Below, piece by piece: positions 33,681-42,880 of a stretch of DNA of 64,000 bases. The stretch covers positions 20,193 to 84,192 of the forward strand of contig MFGV01000087.1 of the NCBI GenBank assembly GCA_001778375.1. Reading direction: 5' to 3'. The stretch's first letter is position 1. Each line of letters begins with the position of its first letter. The position numbers were made by a program, and so were the translations under genes. This DNA comes from Candidatus Firestonebacteria bacterium RIFOXYD2_FULL_39_29 (GTDB lineage: Bacteria; Oederibacteriota; D2-FULL-39-29). The notes under the pieces were generated by a model. That model worked only from the letters and a program-made list of their open reading frames with translations. It did not search any database and was not told the DNA's origin.

Positions 33681-34595
33681 TTGATCTTATCTATCAGTTT
33701 AAATAGCGCTTATCAGAAGGTTCTTCTCTTTGATTCCTTTAAAGAAGGCTGGGTTCTCCGGGCTTTGGAGCTATATACAGCCCCGAGCGGAAAGGGAATA
33801 AATGTTGCCAGGGCTTTAAGAACTCTGGGCAGTAATGTAATTGCAACGGGTTTTATAGGCGGTACAAACGGCGCGCTTATCCTTAATGAACTTAAAAAAG
33901 AAAAAGTTAATTCAGATTTTGTGTTTACAAAGGCCAATACCAGGGTATGTACAACGCTGATCAATAAAAATAATAACGTTTTTACGGAACTGATCGAACC
34001 GTCCGGAAGTATTTCAGGGGAAGAACTTACGGCTTTAAAGAAAAAACTTTCAAAACAGCTTAAAAAAGCCGAACTTGTTACAATTTCCGGGACTCTTCCC
34101 CCTGGAGTTGATAACTCCTTCTATTGCTGGATAATAAAAGAGGCCGCCAGAACCGGAACACGCGTTCTTTCTGATATCTGTAAAGAACCGATGAAGAAAG
34201 CTGTAGCTGCAAAACCATATTTGATCAAAATGAACCGCGATGAATTTACGGCAACATTCGGCCCGCAAAATATAGAAAGCAAAATATACACTCTCTTTAA
34301 ACAAGGAATAAGCTGGGTTATTGTAACGGACGGCAAAGAAAGATTCCTTGCAGGGGCTCAGGGAAATGTTTTTCTGGTCACCCCTCCTAAAATAAAACCG
34401 GTCAACGGAGTAGGCGCGGGTGATGCCATGCTTGCAGGAGTTGCGTACGGAATTTCCAAAGGGCTCACGCCGGAAGAGACGCTAAAGATAGGAGCAGGTG
34501 TTGGCGCCGCTAGTGCGTTAACGTTAAGGCCGGCGGAGTTTGAGACGGCAAAATTACATAGTCTTGCCAGGCAAGTACGCGTTAAGCGGCTATGA
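33681..34595 (+). CDS. PfkB-type hexose-phosphate kinase (1-phosphofructokinase/tagatose-6-phosphate kinase family)
   Basis: 304 residues. The start MILSISLNSAYQKV corresponds to MILTVTLNPALDK of this family, read from TTG at 33681. Substrate-site APSGKGINVARALRTLG (about 33-49) and the ATP/catalytic NGVGAGDAMLAG (about 241-252) are intact, so the enzyme should be active on a sugar phosphate, making a bisphosphate. Fructose 1-phosphate, tagatose 6-phosphate and fructose 6-phosphate are all possible. No clear Shine-Dalgarno is present; the gene is isolated, and repeat-rich DNA lies on both sides. It may be constitutively weakly expressed. Confidence 0.85.
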   Translation: MILSISLNSAYQKVLLFDSFKEGWVLRALELYTAPSGKGINVARALRTLGSNVIATGFIGGTNGALILNELKKEKVNSDFVFTKANTRVCTTLINKNNNVFTELIEPSGSISGEELTALKKKLSKQLKKAELVTISGTLPPGVDNSFYCWIIKEAARTGTRVLSDICKEPMKKAVAAKPYLIKMNRDEFTATFGPQNIESKIYTLFKQGISWVIVTDGKERFLAGAQGNVFLVTPPKIKPVNGVGAGDAMLAGVAYGISKGLTPEETLKIGAGVGAASALTLRPAEFETAKLHSLARQVRVKRL

Positions 34596-34763
34596 ATATA
34601 CGTTTATAAAGTTTGTAAGGTTTATAAAGTAAAATCTCGAAATTATAATATCATAAAGTTAAAAGGCTGTAGGGCTTGTCTATAAAAGTCCATAACGTAA
34701 AATCTTTGAAATATATTAATATTTCTCACGTTACACGTTACTCACGTCAAAACTTGCGAAGTA

Positions 34764-35342
34764 CTATTTAGCCGGTTTAGGTTGCGACTTCAACGAGAAT
34801 AATAGCGGAATGAATAACATTGATATTGGGAAGAGATTACTAAGACCAGTTAACCCGCTGCAAAACAAAGCAAGCGAAATAGAATAAATAAAATAAATCA
34901 GCATTAGCTTTATGAAGCTAGGATCTATAACACCTTTTTTGAAATCTTTGCGAACAACATATCCTATAATTGCACAAAATATTACAGAATTTGATAATGT
35001 TGCAAACAGATTAATAGCATATTTATATGAGAATTCCTGCCTGCCATAATAACTGCCAAAAAGAAACATACAAGATAATATCAGAAGAATTAGATAATGA
35101 AACTTACTCGTGAGGCGTTCAACCCTGAGGTTTTTATCCGCTAACATAAACATCATAAAGGATAAATTGAATGCTATTCCAATACCGAAGGATAAACCTT
35201 GCGCCTCTTTAAAATAATCTAACCTAAAAAATATTAATGGATTAACTATAGTAAATAGAGTGATTGCACAAACAACAAAACTGACCATCTTATGAAATCT
35301 CGTTATTACGATATCGTTCTTTTCTGTTTTTTTAGGCACCAT
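34764..35342 (-). CDS. Hypothetical multi-pass membrane protein
   Basis: 192 residues with about six transmembrane helices (VSFVVCAITLFTIVNPLIFF, GIGIAFNLSFMMFML, YLILLILSCMFLFGS, SVIFCAIIGYVV, LMLIYFIYSISLALF, ISMLFIPLLFSL). Both termini are basic and probably cytoplasmic. SD GAAGGGGG lies close to the ATG. No family is recognised. It is monocistronic, divergent from the UbiA-family gene. Confidence 0.6.
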   Translation of the reverse strand: MVPKKTEKNDIVITRFHKMVSFVVCAITLFTIVNPLIFFRLDYFKEAQGLSFGIGIAFNLSFMMFMLADKNLRVERLTSKFHYLILLILSCMFLFGSYYGRQEFSYKYAINLFATLSNSVIFCAIIGYVVRKDFKKGVIDPSFIKLMLIYFIYSISLALFCSGLTGLSNLFPISMLFIPLLFSLKSQPKPAK

Positions 35343-35410
35343 ACCCCCTTCATTTAAGATAAATTATTGTAGCAAGTAGCGTAGTTTTTCACAAGTTAAA
35401 AATTAAAGTA

Positions 35411-35440
35411 TTTTATAGTTGTCTGATTTTATCAGGCGCT
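35411..35440. repeat. Partial copy of the 16782-16833 junction element
   Basis: TTATAGTTGTCTGATTTTATCAGG matches one arm of the element at 16782-16833 (reverse complement) with small changes; the second hairpin is missing. Confidence 0.5.
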
Positions 35441-35486
35441 CGATGTCATGCCTGAGGCAGATCCGACTCAGGCGGAAATAGAGCAA

Positions 35487-35524
35487 CAAAAAGTGGGACA
35501 GGCACGTGCCTGTCCCACTTTTTG
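35487..35524. repeat. Perfect 38-bp palindrome of the GGGACAG family
   Basis: Two 19-bp arms meet without a spacer between 35505 and 35506 (centre GGCAC|GTGCC), with A- and T-runs at the ends. It lies between two divergent genes, 69 bp before the UbiA-family start. The T-run on either strand would terminate transcription arriving from either side. Confidence 0.85.
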
Positions 35525-35592
35525 CACTTTTAGTAAGCTTTTTCTCATTTATCTTACCAATTTTCATTCATTTATGATAAAATCTAAGGTAT

Positions 35593-36474
35593 ATGAACGC
35601 CTTTAAAATAGTAAAATACATATTCCTTAGTTTACGGCCGAAGCAGTGGACTAAGAACTTTTTGATCTTTGCGGCGCTTATTTTTTCGCAGAAGCTTAAT
35701 AACTATTATTCTGTTATCGAGACACTCATAGGGTTCCTAATCTTCTGTATTGTTTCCGGCAGTATATATACTCTAAACGATATAATAGACAGGGATAAAG
35801 ACAAGCTCCACCCTAAAAAGGCAAAAAGGCCTATTGCCTCGGGAAAACTTCCGATCAGTTATGCGATCCTTTCCTTCCTCTTCTTCGCAACACTCGGAAT
35901 CGTTTCCGCTTTTAACCTGGAGACAAACTTCGGCTGGGTAATCGTTATCTACATAGCCCTGCAAATACTTTATACTTTCAATCTGAAAAACGTCGTTATT
36001 CTGGACATCTTTATAATTGCCATCGGCTTTGTCCTTAGAGTGGTCGCCGGCGCGGAGATTATCGCGGTAGATGTTTCCAGCTGGCTTTTGGTCTGCACGC
36101 TCTTTTTGTCTTTATTTCTGGCGCTCGGTAAACGCAGATTCGAACTCATCAAACTTGACAAAAAAGCTACTTCTCACAGGAGTTCGCTTAAAGAGTACAA
36201 TGTCTCCCTGCTGGACCAGATGATAACGGTTGTCACCTCAGCTACGGTTGTTGCTTACGCTATCTATACACTTTCTCCAGAAACTAAAAGCCATTTTAAC
36301 ACTGAACACCTGATATACACCCTTCCCTTTGTCCTGTACGGAGTGTTTCGCTATCTCTACCTTATATATCAGAAAGAGACCGGGGGAAATCCCGAAGAAA
36401 TTCTGGTTACGGATATCCCGCTGATCATCGACATTTTATTGTACGGTGTTACGGTTTGGTATATTATCTACTAA
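35593..36474 (+). CDS. UbiA-family prenyltransferase, decaprenyl-phosphate phosphoribosyltransferase-like
   Basis: 293 residues with seven to nine membrane helices. LRPKQWTKNFLIFAALIFS near the N-terminus and the first aspartate-rich motif NDIIDRDKDKLHPKKAKRPIASG (about 60-82) are those of the DPPR synthase branch, which joins a polyprenyl phosphate to phosphoribosyl pyrophosphate. The second site is YTFNLKNVVILDIFIIAIGFVLRVVAGA. The product in actinobacteria is the precursor of arabinan donors; in Gram-negatives the role is less clear, possibly a lipid-linked sugar for surface glycans. Neighbouring oxidoreductase genes (dprE1/dprE2) are absent here. ATG at 35593 lacks a strong SD (TAAGGTAT). 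Confidence 0.82.
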   Translation: MNAFKIVKYIFLSLRPKQWTKNFLIFAALIFSQKLNNYYSVIETLIGFLIFCIVSGSIYTLNDIIDRDKDKLHPKKAKRPIASGKLPISYAILSFLFFATLGIVSAFNLETNFGWVIVIYIALQILYTFNLKNVVILDIFIIAIGFVLRVVAGAEIIAVDVSSWLLVCTLFLSLFLALGKRRFELIKLDKKATSHRSSLKEYNVSLLDQMITVVTSATVVAYAIYTLSPETKSHFNTEHLIYTLPFVLYGVFRYLYLIYQKETGGNPEEILVTDIPLIIDILLYGVTVWYIIY

Positions 36475-36481
36475 ACTAAAT

Positions 36482-36650
36482 ACCGTTAAACCATTAATCA
36501 ACTTACTAATTACTAATGACTAGTGACTATTTTATGATGGCGGAGAAAAGCTTCCGCCTTCTGAAAGTATATTTTAATTAATAACAGCGGAGAACTTACC
36601 GCTTTCCATAAATAGTCATTAGTCAATAGTACTTAGTCATTCACGCATAA
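36482..36650. repeat. Intergenic ACTAATGACTAGTGAC-type words
   Basis: TTACTAATTACTAATGACTAGTGAC (about 36501-36527) is followed by the complementary-looking TAGTCATTAGTCAATAGTACTTAGTCATT (about 36612-36640). They flank a short stretch upstream of uvrB. A similar word set (CTAAACAATAACTAATAGTTAATCACTAAATTC) is at 20955-20988. Confidence 0.5.
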
Positions 36651-36660
36651 GGAATAAACC

Positions 36661-38760
36661 ATGAGCAATTTTAAATTAGTGTCGGAGTATACTCCTAAGG
36701 GTGACCAACCGGAGGCGATAAGGGGGCTGATTTCGGGATTGGAAAGAGGAAAGAAACATCAGACACTTCTTGGGGTTACGGGGTCGGGGAAAACATTTAC
36801 TGTTGCCAATGTTATTGAAAAAGTAAACAAACCTACCATTATTATCTCCCACAATAAAACCCTGGCGGCGCAGCTTTACGGGGAGTTCAAATCATTTTTT
36901 CCAGAAAATGCGGTGGAGTATTTCGTCAGTTACTATGATTATTACCAGCCGGAAGCTTATATCGCCCAGACGGATACTTACATAGAAAAAGATTCTTCCA
37001 TCAATGATGAAATTGACAAGCTGAGACATTCCGCCACCTCGGCTCTCCTTACAAGAAGAGACACCATCGTCGTAGCAAGCGTTTCCTGCATATATGGAAT
37101 AGGTTCCCCCGACACCTACAGCAAAATGCAGGTTGTTTTAAAAAAAGGCATGGAGTTTAACATGGATACCCTGATAAAAAAGCTTGTAGAGATCCAGTAT
37201 ATGAGAAATGATACGGATTTTTACAGGGGTACGTTCCGGCTTCGCGGGGATATTCTCGATATCTTCCCCTCCGCCTCGGATACGGCAATAAGAGTAGAGT
37301 TTAACGGAAATACCATTGAAAAATTATCGGAGATAGACGCTTTCTCGGGAAGCACGCTTAAAAGAACGGAGACAGCAGTGATATTTCCGGCCGCGCACTG
37401 GGTAACTCCTCCTGAGGAATTAAAGAGAGCCGCAAAAGCTATTGAAGAAGAGCTTGAAATACGGCTTAAGTTTTACAAAGATGCGGGGAAAATACTGGAA
37501 ATGCAGAGAATTGAACAACGCACACGGCATGATATCGAAATGATCCTGGAAATAGGGACCTGCAAAGGTATTGAAAATTATTCACGCCACTTGGACGGGA
37601 GAAAACAGGGAGAGCCGCCTTATACTTTAATTGATTATCTTCCTGCTGACGGGCTGATTATCGCAGACGAAAGCCACATTACACTCCCCCAGGTACGAGG
37701 TATGTTTGAAGGAGATAAGGCAAGGAAGACCAATCTGGTCGATTACGGTTTCCGTCTCCCATCCGCTTTGGACAACAGACCGCTTTACTTCAAGGAGTTT
37801 GACGCCAGAATACCGCAAATTATATATGTTTCCGCAACTCCCGCGGATTTTGAGATAAAGGAATCAGAAGGAAAAGTTATTGAACAGGTGATACGCCCGA
37901 CAGGCCTTATGGACCCGGAAGTCACTATAAAACCCGCAACCGGACAGGTGGATGATCTTATCGCCGAAATAAAGAAAGTTGTTGAAAAAGGCGGCAGAGT
38001 TCTCGTAACAACACTTACAAAGAAGTCCTCAGAAGATCTTTCCGAATATTTAAAAGATATAAATATCAGGGCAAAATATCTGCATTCGGATATAGAGACT
38101 ATTGAACGGGTAAAGATCCTGCAGGGTTTAAGGCGCGGTGAGTTTGATGTACTTATCGGAATTAATCTCCTTAGAGAGGGCCTGGACCTTCCGGAAGTAA
38201 TGATGGTAGCAATACTTGACGCAGATAAGGAGGGATTCCTCCGTTCAAAAACATCCCTCGTGCAAACCATCGGCAGGGCCGCGCGCAATGTTGAAGGACG
38301 TGTAATAATGTACGCCGATAAGATGACAAAATCCATAAAATTTGCCATAGACGAAACAAACCGCAGGAGAGCAATACAGGCAGAGTACAACAAAAAACAC
38401 GGAATAACCCCGGCAACAATAAAAAAAGAGATCAGGAATATCCTTGAGAGTATTTACGAAGCCGATTATTATACCGTCCCCATTGCAGCAGAAGGTGAAG
38501 GAAAATATGTCAGCTCGGACGAATTTCCAAAACTTATTTCCGATATGGAAAAAGAGATGCACGCCTACGCCTCAAAGATGGAATTCGAAAAAGCCGCCGC
38601 GATAAGAGATAAAGTCAGGATGCTGAAAAGCCATATAAACAAAATGAAAGAAGGCGGATTTATTGCCCTCTCGATTGATGACGGAATAAGCAGCATTGAA
38701 AGGAAGCATAAACAGAGACGGATAGGAATGCAGAAGGCGAAGAGATACAATAAGAGATGA
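36661..38760 (+). CDS. uvrB: Excinuclease ABC subunit B
   Basis: 699 residues. This is the damage-verifying helicase of nucleotide excision repair, acting with UvrA and UvrC (neither in this window). Visible: Walker [14 protein letters not shown] (about 38-50), the beta-hairpin [22 protein letters not shown] and [35 protein letters not shown] (Walker B-like), helicase motif [30 protein letters not shown] with QTIGRAARN, and the C-terminal UVR domain [16 protein letters not shown] which binds UvrC. The basic tail [18 protein letters not shown] extends past the UVR domain. Start ATG at 36661; the SD TAAGGAATAAACC is weak. Confidence 0.97.
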   Translation: MSNFKLVSEYTPKGDQPEAIRGLISGLERGKKHQTLLGVTGSGKTFTVANVIEKVNKPTIIISHNKTLAAQLYGEFKSFFPENAVEYFVSYYDYYQPEAYIAQTDTYIEKDSSINDEIDKLRHSATSALLTRRDTIVVASVSCIYGIGSPDTYSKMQVVLKKGMEFNMDTLIKKLVEIQYMRNDTDFYRGTFRLRGDILDIFPSASDTAIRVEFNGNTIEKLSEIDAFSGSTLKRTETAVIFPAAHWVTPPEELKRAAKAIEEELEIRLKFYKDAGKILEMQRIEQRTRHDIEMILEIGTCKGIENYSRHLDGRKQGEPPYTLIDYLPADGLIIADESHITLPQVRGMFEGDKARKTNLVDYGFRLPSALDNRPLYFKEFDARIPQIIYVSATPADFEIKESEGKVIEQVIRPTGLMDPEVTIKPATGQVDDLIAEIKKVVEKGGRVLVTTLTKKSSEDLSEYLKDINIRAKYLHSDIETIERVKILQGLRRGEFDVLIGINLLREGLDLPEVMMVAILDADKEGFLRSKTSLVQTIGRAARNVEGRVIMYADKMTKSIKFAIDETNRRRAIQAEYNKKHGITPATIKKEIRNILESIYEADYYTVPIAAEGEGKYVSSDEFPKLISDMEKEMHAYASKMEFEKAAAIRDKVRMLKSHINKMKEGGFIALSIDDGISSIERKHKQRRIGMQKAKRYNKR

Positions 38761-39056
38761 GGCGCGGATGCTTGGAGGCGCAGAGGCTCGGCAAAAGCGG
38801 AAAAGATTGAGGCTTGGAGGTGCGGCAAGAAGCGGAATGGCTGAGGAAAGAAGTCAGAGACAGAAAAAGCTATACATTTCTTTAAATAAATCATATCACA
38901 CTAATAGATTCAAAACTTTTTCGAGAGAATGGATGTATATTTGTCAACATCCGTTGAAAATACGAGATAAAACCAGTAATCCGCCTAGGTGGATTATGCA
39001 AAGGATTATGGTTTGATATTTAGACTTTGCTCAACCCGCAACATGTTCCTACCTGG
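38761..39056. other. Intergenic region after uvrB with a dispersed repeat
   Basis: The first ~100 bp are a purine-rich low-complexity stretch (GAGGC/GGCAAAAGCGG words). 38981-39040 is a copy of the CCTAGGTGG element. No credible gene. Confidence 0.6.
38981..39040 (+). repeat. CCTAGGTGGATT element, copy 1
   Basis: CCGCCTAGGTGGATT, GCAAAGG, TTATGG and TAGACTTTGCTCAACC appear in the same order and spacing as at 45946-46004. The GCAAAG/CTTTGC arms can pair. Confidence 0.65.
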
Positions 39057-39347
39057 TCAATAGGCGTCTTTTCTTTGGTCGAAGGAGATCATAATAACCA
39101 ACCTCTTTTTTTGATCAATAATGTAAAAATATCTGTTATTTCCGATTCTGTAACGCCAAGTTTCAGGATGATAGTTTACAAGTTTTTTAATGTTTTTCCC
39201 GAAGAAAGGGTTATTCCTCAACTGTGGATAGACGTAATTTAAAAGCTTATCCCTGATTTTACCGCTCATTCCGCTAACATCATTATCCAGATCTTTCAGG
39301 AATTGATTGGTTTCAAATATTTTGTAATCACACACTGTACCACTCAC
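39057..39347 (-). CDS. RelE/ParE-family toxin
   Basis: 96 residues, RelE/ParE fold size. YKIFETNQFLKDLDNDV at the start, LRNNPFFGKNIKKLVNY and WRYRIGNNRYFYIIDQKKRLVIMISFDQRKDAY at the end match the Txe/RelE-type pattern, where the C-terminal R/Y/H residues form the mRNA-cleaving site. In ParE relatives DNA gyrase is the target instead; the sequence alone cannot decide. Its ATG overlaps the antitoxin stop by 4 bp, so the two are coupled in the usual antitoxin-first order. Confidence 0.85.
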   Translation of the reverse strand: MSGTVCDYKIFETNQFLKDLDNDVSGMSGKIRDKLLNYVYPQLRNNPFFGKNIKKLVNYHPETWRYRIGNNRYFYIIDQKKRLVIMISFDQRKDAY

Positions 39348-39607
39348 TTTGCTCGGGGGCAGGGCAAGCCAACGTACTTTCCCTTCATGGACTTTGCATC
39401 TTTATAGCCGGCTTTCAATTTTTTTTGCAGTATTGGATCATTATTTATCTGAGCCATTTCGACAGCATCAACATTTGAAGATTCTTCAATATTCCTAAGC
39501 ACAACGGAAGTAATATAATTTGATATAGGCCTGAACTCTATATCAGCTTTTTTATGTATCAGTTTATATTCTTCTTCCGACAACCTCAAAGTTATTACTT
39601 TTGACAT
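39344..39607 (-). CDS. Ribbon-helix-helix antitoxin
   Basis: 87 residues. The N-terminal ribbon KVITLRLSEEEYKLIHKKADIEFRPISNYITSVVLRNI is a MetJ/Arc/CopG-type DNA-binding motif, and the C-terminus (ILQKKLKAGYKDAKSMKG) is the likely toxin-binding arm. It is expected to neutralise the RelE/ParE-like toxin and repress the operon. The sequence TATTCTATTGTATTCTAATATATTCTAC just upstream (39629-39656) repeats TATTCTA three times and could be its operator. Confidence 0.82.
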   Translation of the reverse strand: MSKVITLRLSEEEYKLIHKKADIEFRPISNYITSVVLRNIEESSNVDAVEMAQINNDPILQKKLKAGYKDAKSMKGKYVGLPCPRAK

Positions 39608-39713
39608 ATTCAGCCTCCACGCAGACGTATTCTATTGTATTCTAATATATTCTACAATATTTATATGAGAATGTCATTAACAATATGTTAGCACGCCGGA
39701 ACGTTACACGTTA

Positions 39714-42011
39714 CTAGCGCAGGGATTTTAGGACTGATTTTACTTGAGAGGCGTTGGCGGCAGACGGGGAGAGGGTTAAATATTCCGTCAGCTCTTCTTT
39801 TGCTTCTTTATTTTTACCAAGTTCAAGGTAAACCGCACCCAGATTATATCTTGCCTCCGGAGATGACGGATTTAACTCTTTAGCTTTTTTAAGAGCCAGA
39901 AGAGCTTCCCCGTAATTCTTATCCCCATAGTAAACACTGCCTTTTATAATATAAGCCTGATAATAATCAGGGGAAATTGAGATCGCCTTATTGGCATACT
40001 CCAGGGCTAAAGCAGTTTTTCCTTCCGTAAAATACATTAAGGCTGTGTTATAGTCGGAAACTGAAAAGCCGGGATTTGCTTTTGAAGCTTCCCGGTAGTA
40101 TTTTGCGGCTTCCTCTTTCCTTCCCGCATGAGATAAAGCTAGAGCCAGGTTATTATTTGCTTCAGAACTTTTTTTGTCCAGTTTTACGGCTTCCAATCCG
40201 CATTTTATTGCCTCTTCTTTTGCTCCAACCTTATCATAGGAAAAGCAAAGGGTGTTTTTTATCCAGGCATCATCATAACCAATAGAGTCTGATAAGCCAT
40301 ACTGTTCCAACCCTTTCTTGACCTCCCCTTTTTTTATCAGGAAATCACCGTATTGCAGCATATAGGAAGCTGCCAGGTGCCTTGAATACACATCGGCATA
40401 ATTATTACTTTTATATATTGATCCTTTCTCATAGGAATTCCAAAGGTTCTCATGTTTTTCCGCGCCCAAAGAGATGCTGCCTTTCGAGGCTGCCTTTAAA
40501 AGCCCGAAGGATAGCGTCTGTACCCTGTCAACAGTCTGAACACGGCTGCCGGGTGTAAAATACACAGGCCGGCCCGACCCAAAAACAGTTTTCTTGTAAA
40601 ATTCCACGCGTTTTTGGTTCTGCTCTTTTTCTGATAAATAGACAAAACTGTCGCCGTAAATATGTTCAAAGATCCAGCCGTAATCATCATATACTTTAAT
40701 ATCAGGGCGGAGTTTTTCAACCATGGTAAAATAAACAAGGGGAAACATAATATTATCATCACTCGCAAACAATATCCCGTCTTTATCCATTGTTTTTAAT
40801 ATATTCCGTCCGTATTCAGCCGTTATTTTATCATCTCCATGGTTATTTTTTGTAAAAACAGTATAAACATTAAAGCCGAGAAGCACAAAAAGGATAAGAA
40901 CTGCCGGGCCGGATAAATATCTTTTATCTTTAAATAAAGCAATTAATTTCAGGATACCGGCCGCCGAAAAAACAAGAAAAACTGACAGCGCAGGCAGAGT
41001 AAATATCTTTATAAAAGGCCAGTCGTCAGAGGAAGGCTCAGGATTAATAATAAATATAAAACCCGGCCCCAGTATCAGAAACAGAGAAAAGAAACTCCAG
41101 AATATTTTTTTATCCGACTTAAACGCCTGATAAATCCCGAACAGTCCAAGAGCGGCAAAAACCGGGGTAATCTGAGAAACAAGATATTTAAAGAATTCAA
41201 AATTTTGTCTAAAAACCAACTCCAAAGAAAAGATATTTTTTGCGAGTTTTCCATACCCCTTTCTTGTAACATGCGCTATAAAGTTAGAGAGATTTTCCGG
41301 ATTCCCCCAGTCAAGAGGAGGATTTGAAATGGATCTTACCGGAAGATATAAATAAAAGGCTGCGCCAAGAACAAAGAGTAAAGAAGCTTTAAAAATATTA
41401 TTACCCGAGAATATACTTCTTTCCGTCATAAACAAATAAAGAAGCAGTGACGGCAGAATAAGCATTATTGTCTGATGATTCGCAAATCCAAGCCCCAGCA
41501 AAAACGAAGACAGAAAGATACTGCCGGAATTTTTGGTATTTTCCGACCATTTCAAGACAGATACTATTATTGAAAACATCAGGAAAGCATTAAGGGTATA
41601 GATACCGCCCTTCGCATTAATTACCTGCTCAAAGAAAATCCCGCCAAACGCAAAAACAGTAGAAACTAAGAATGACGGGAGATGCAGATTCAACTCCCTT
41701 CCGGTGGAAAATATCTGTTTAAGAGCACAAACCGTTAACCGATAAAGCATCAGGGAAGCCAGGGCGCCGAAGAAGACCGCAAGCAAATTAACCCTAAAAG
41801 CAATATTTGAAAGCGGCAGGAATGTAAATAGTTTTCCCAGCAAAGTATAAAGAGGATACCCGGGCGGGTGAGGAATTCCCATTACGTAGGCCGCAGTTAT
41901 TATCTCCCCTGAATCCCCTCCTGATACGGAAGGAAAGACTGCCGAAAGATAAAAAAACAGGCAAAGGAGAAAGACAATTACGGATAAAAGCTTTTTTAGT
42001 TTCATGATCAT
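39714..42011 (-). CDS. DUF2723 membrane protein with C-terminal TPRs (O-mannosyltransferase-like)
   Basis: 765 residues. The first ~420 residues contain about eleven membrane helices. The opening SVSGGDSGEIITAAYVMGIPHPPGYPLY is the DUF2723 signature (GDSGE and HPPGYP form the presumed active site of this GT-C-like family). A periplasmic domain follows (about 420-575), then about five tetratricopeptide repeats (about 575-745; e.g. AWIKNTLCFSYDKVGAKEEAIKCGLEAVKLDKKSSEANNNLALALSHAGRKEEAAKYYREA). DUF2723 proteins are related to protein O-mannosyltransferases; the TPRs may bind protein substrates. The sugar donor and acceptor are unknown. It lies between two toxin-antitoxin pairs. Confidence 0.85.
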   Translation of the reverse strand: MIMKLKKLLSVIVFLLCLFFYLSAVFPSVSGGDSGEIITAAYVMGIPHPPGYPLYTLLGKLFTFLPLSNIAFRVNLLAVFFGALASLMLYRLTVCALKQIFSTGRELNLHLPSFLVSTVFAFGGIFFEQVINAKGGIYTLNAFLMFSIIVSVLKWSENTKNSGSIFLSSFLLGLGFANHQTIMLILPSLLLYLFMTERSIFSGNNIFKASLLFVLGAAFYLYLPVRSISNPPLDWGNPENLSNFIAHVTRKGYGKLAKNIFSLELVFRQNFEFFKYLVSQITPVFAALGLFGIYQAFKSDKKIFWSFFSLFLILGPGFIFIINPEPSSDDWPFIKIFTLPALSVFLVFSAAGILKLIALFKDKRYLSGPAVLILFVLLGFNVYTVFTKNNHGDDKITAEYGRNILKTMDKDGILFASDDNIMFPLVYFTMVEKLRPDIKVYDDYGWIFEHIYGDSFVYLSEKEQNQKRVEFYKKTVFGSGRPVYFTPGSRVQTVDRVQTLSFGLLKAASKGSISLGAEKHENLWNSYEKGSIYKSNNYADVYSRHLAASYMLQYGDFLIKKGEVKKGLEQYGLSDSIGYDDAWIKNTLCFSYDKVGAKEEAIKCGLEAVKLDKKSSEANNNLALALSHAGRKEEAAKYYREASKANPGFSVSDYNTALMYFTEGKTALALEYANKAISISPDYYQAYIIKGSVYYGDKNYGEALLALKKAKELNPSSPEARYNLGAVYLELGKNKEAKEELTEYLTLSPSAANASQVKSVLKSLR

Positions 42012-42037
42012 TAATGAACCTTGTTAAATAATATTTT

Positions 42038-42265
42038 TTACAATAACTCCACGAATTGCTCAACAGAAAGAGTTGAATCTTTTATTATTCTCCTTAATAA
42101 ACCATGCTTTATTTCTTTATGTAATGGAACTGTGATTGGAATATGAGTTGGGTTTGTATCATCACGAAGGCGAACATGGCTTCCTTTTTGCCTCACCGTT
42201 TGATAACCTATTTTTTGGAGGGCTTTGATTGTCTCTTTTCCTGAAACGACCGGTAATTTACTCAT
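42038..42265 (-). CDS. hicA: HicA-family mRNA interferase toxin
   Basis: 75 residues with the HicA double-stranded-RNA-binding-like fold: VSGKETIKALQKIGYQTVRQKGSHVRLRDD, where the histidine in GSHVRL is catalytic, and ITVPLHKEIKHGLLRRIIKDSTLSVEQF. The gene starts within the last codons of hicB (4-bp overlap), antitoxin first. It cleaves mRNA and inhibits translation in characterised members. Confidence 0.93.
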   Translation of the reverse strand: MSKLPVVSGKETIKALQKIGYQTVRQKGSHVRLRDDTNPTHIPITVPLHKEIKHGLLRRIIKDSTLSVEQFVELL

Positions 42266-42489
42266 ACTTTGACTAAGACACTGCCTACAAATTCTCTTGA
42301 AGTATCAGGTAATTTTTCATTGTGCTTCTTCATGTCTTCAATGCAAAGATCTATTGCCTCTTTTATATTCCTCATAGCTTCTTCCAAGGTGTCACCCTGA
42401 CTATAACATCCCGGAATTGCAGGACAAACAACAACATATCCACCGTCTGTTTCGGCTTCTAATATAACCTTAAAATCTAAAACCTTCAT
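42262..42489 (-). CDS. hicB: HicB-family antitoxin
   Basis: 75 residues. The degenerate RNase H-like domain FKVILEAETDGGYVVVCPAIPGCYSQGDTLEEAMRNIKEAIDLCIEDM is that of HicB. No separate helix-turn-helix or ribbon-helix-helix domain follows, so DNA binding would need the core domain alone or another regulator. SD AAAAGAGGTGAG lies before the ATG. Confidence 0.93.
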   Translation of the reverse strand: MKVLDFKVILEAETDGGYVVVCPAIPGCYSQGDTLEEAMRNIKEAIDLCIEDMKKHNEKLPDTSREFVGSVLVKV

Positions 42490-42880
42490 AAACTCACCTC
42501 TTTTAAGTAATTATAGGACACTTTTTCTTTATAGTCAACTTTTGCTAATCTTAGTAAATAGAATAGCCTCTAGCGACAGGATAAAAACGTTTTTAATTGG
42601 TCGCTGTCCCTAATTTAGTACTAATTTAGTACATTGCTATTATAACAAAAGAATGATAGTAAAACAACGTAAAATAGAAACATGCAGAAATGCATCAGTT
42701 ATGTGCAGTGCTTTGGTTGTCACATGTTTTTAACTTGCAACTACCACAGGAACTAAGACATTTTTCACAGTATCTTAAGGTTTCCGTAAACCCATAACTA
42801 AAGCATTACAATATACAGCTAAAACATCGGAAAGGCGTGTCAGATTTTACCGAAGGTGGACCAATCCCTGCAATTAAAGG
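42490..42880. other. 391-bp intergenic region upstream of hicB
   Basis: Contains GGTCGCTGTCCCTAATTTAG (42600-42619), then the tandem CTAATTTAGTA word twice (about 42612-42634). The same GGTCGCTGTCCCTAATTTAG recurs at 43345-43364, beyond the insertion element. No gene is seen. Confidence 0.6.

Noticed and set aside
38768..39016. 82-codon plus-strand frame after uvrB
   Set aside because: No ribosome site, low-complexity composition, and it runs into the dispersed CCTAGGTGG repeat.
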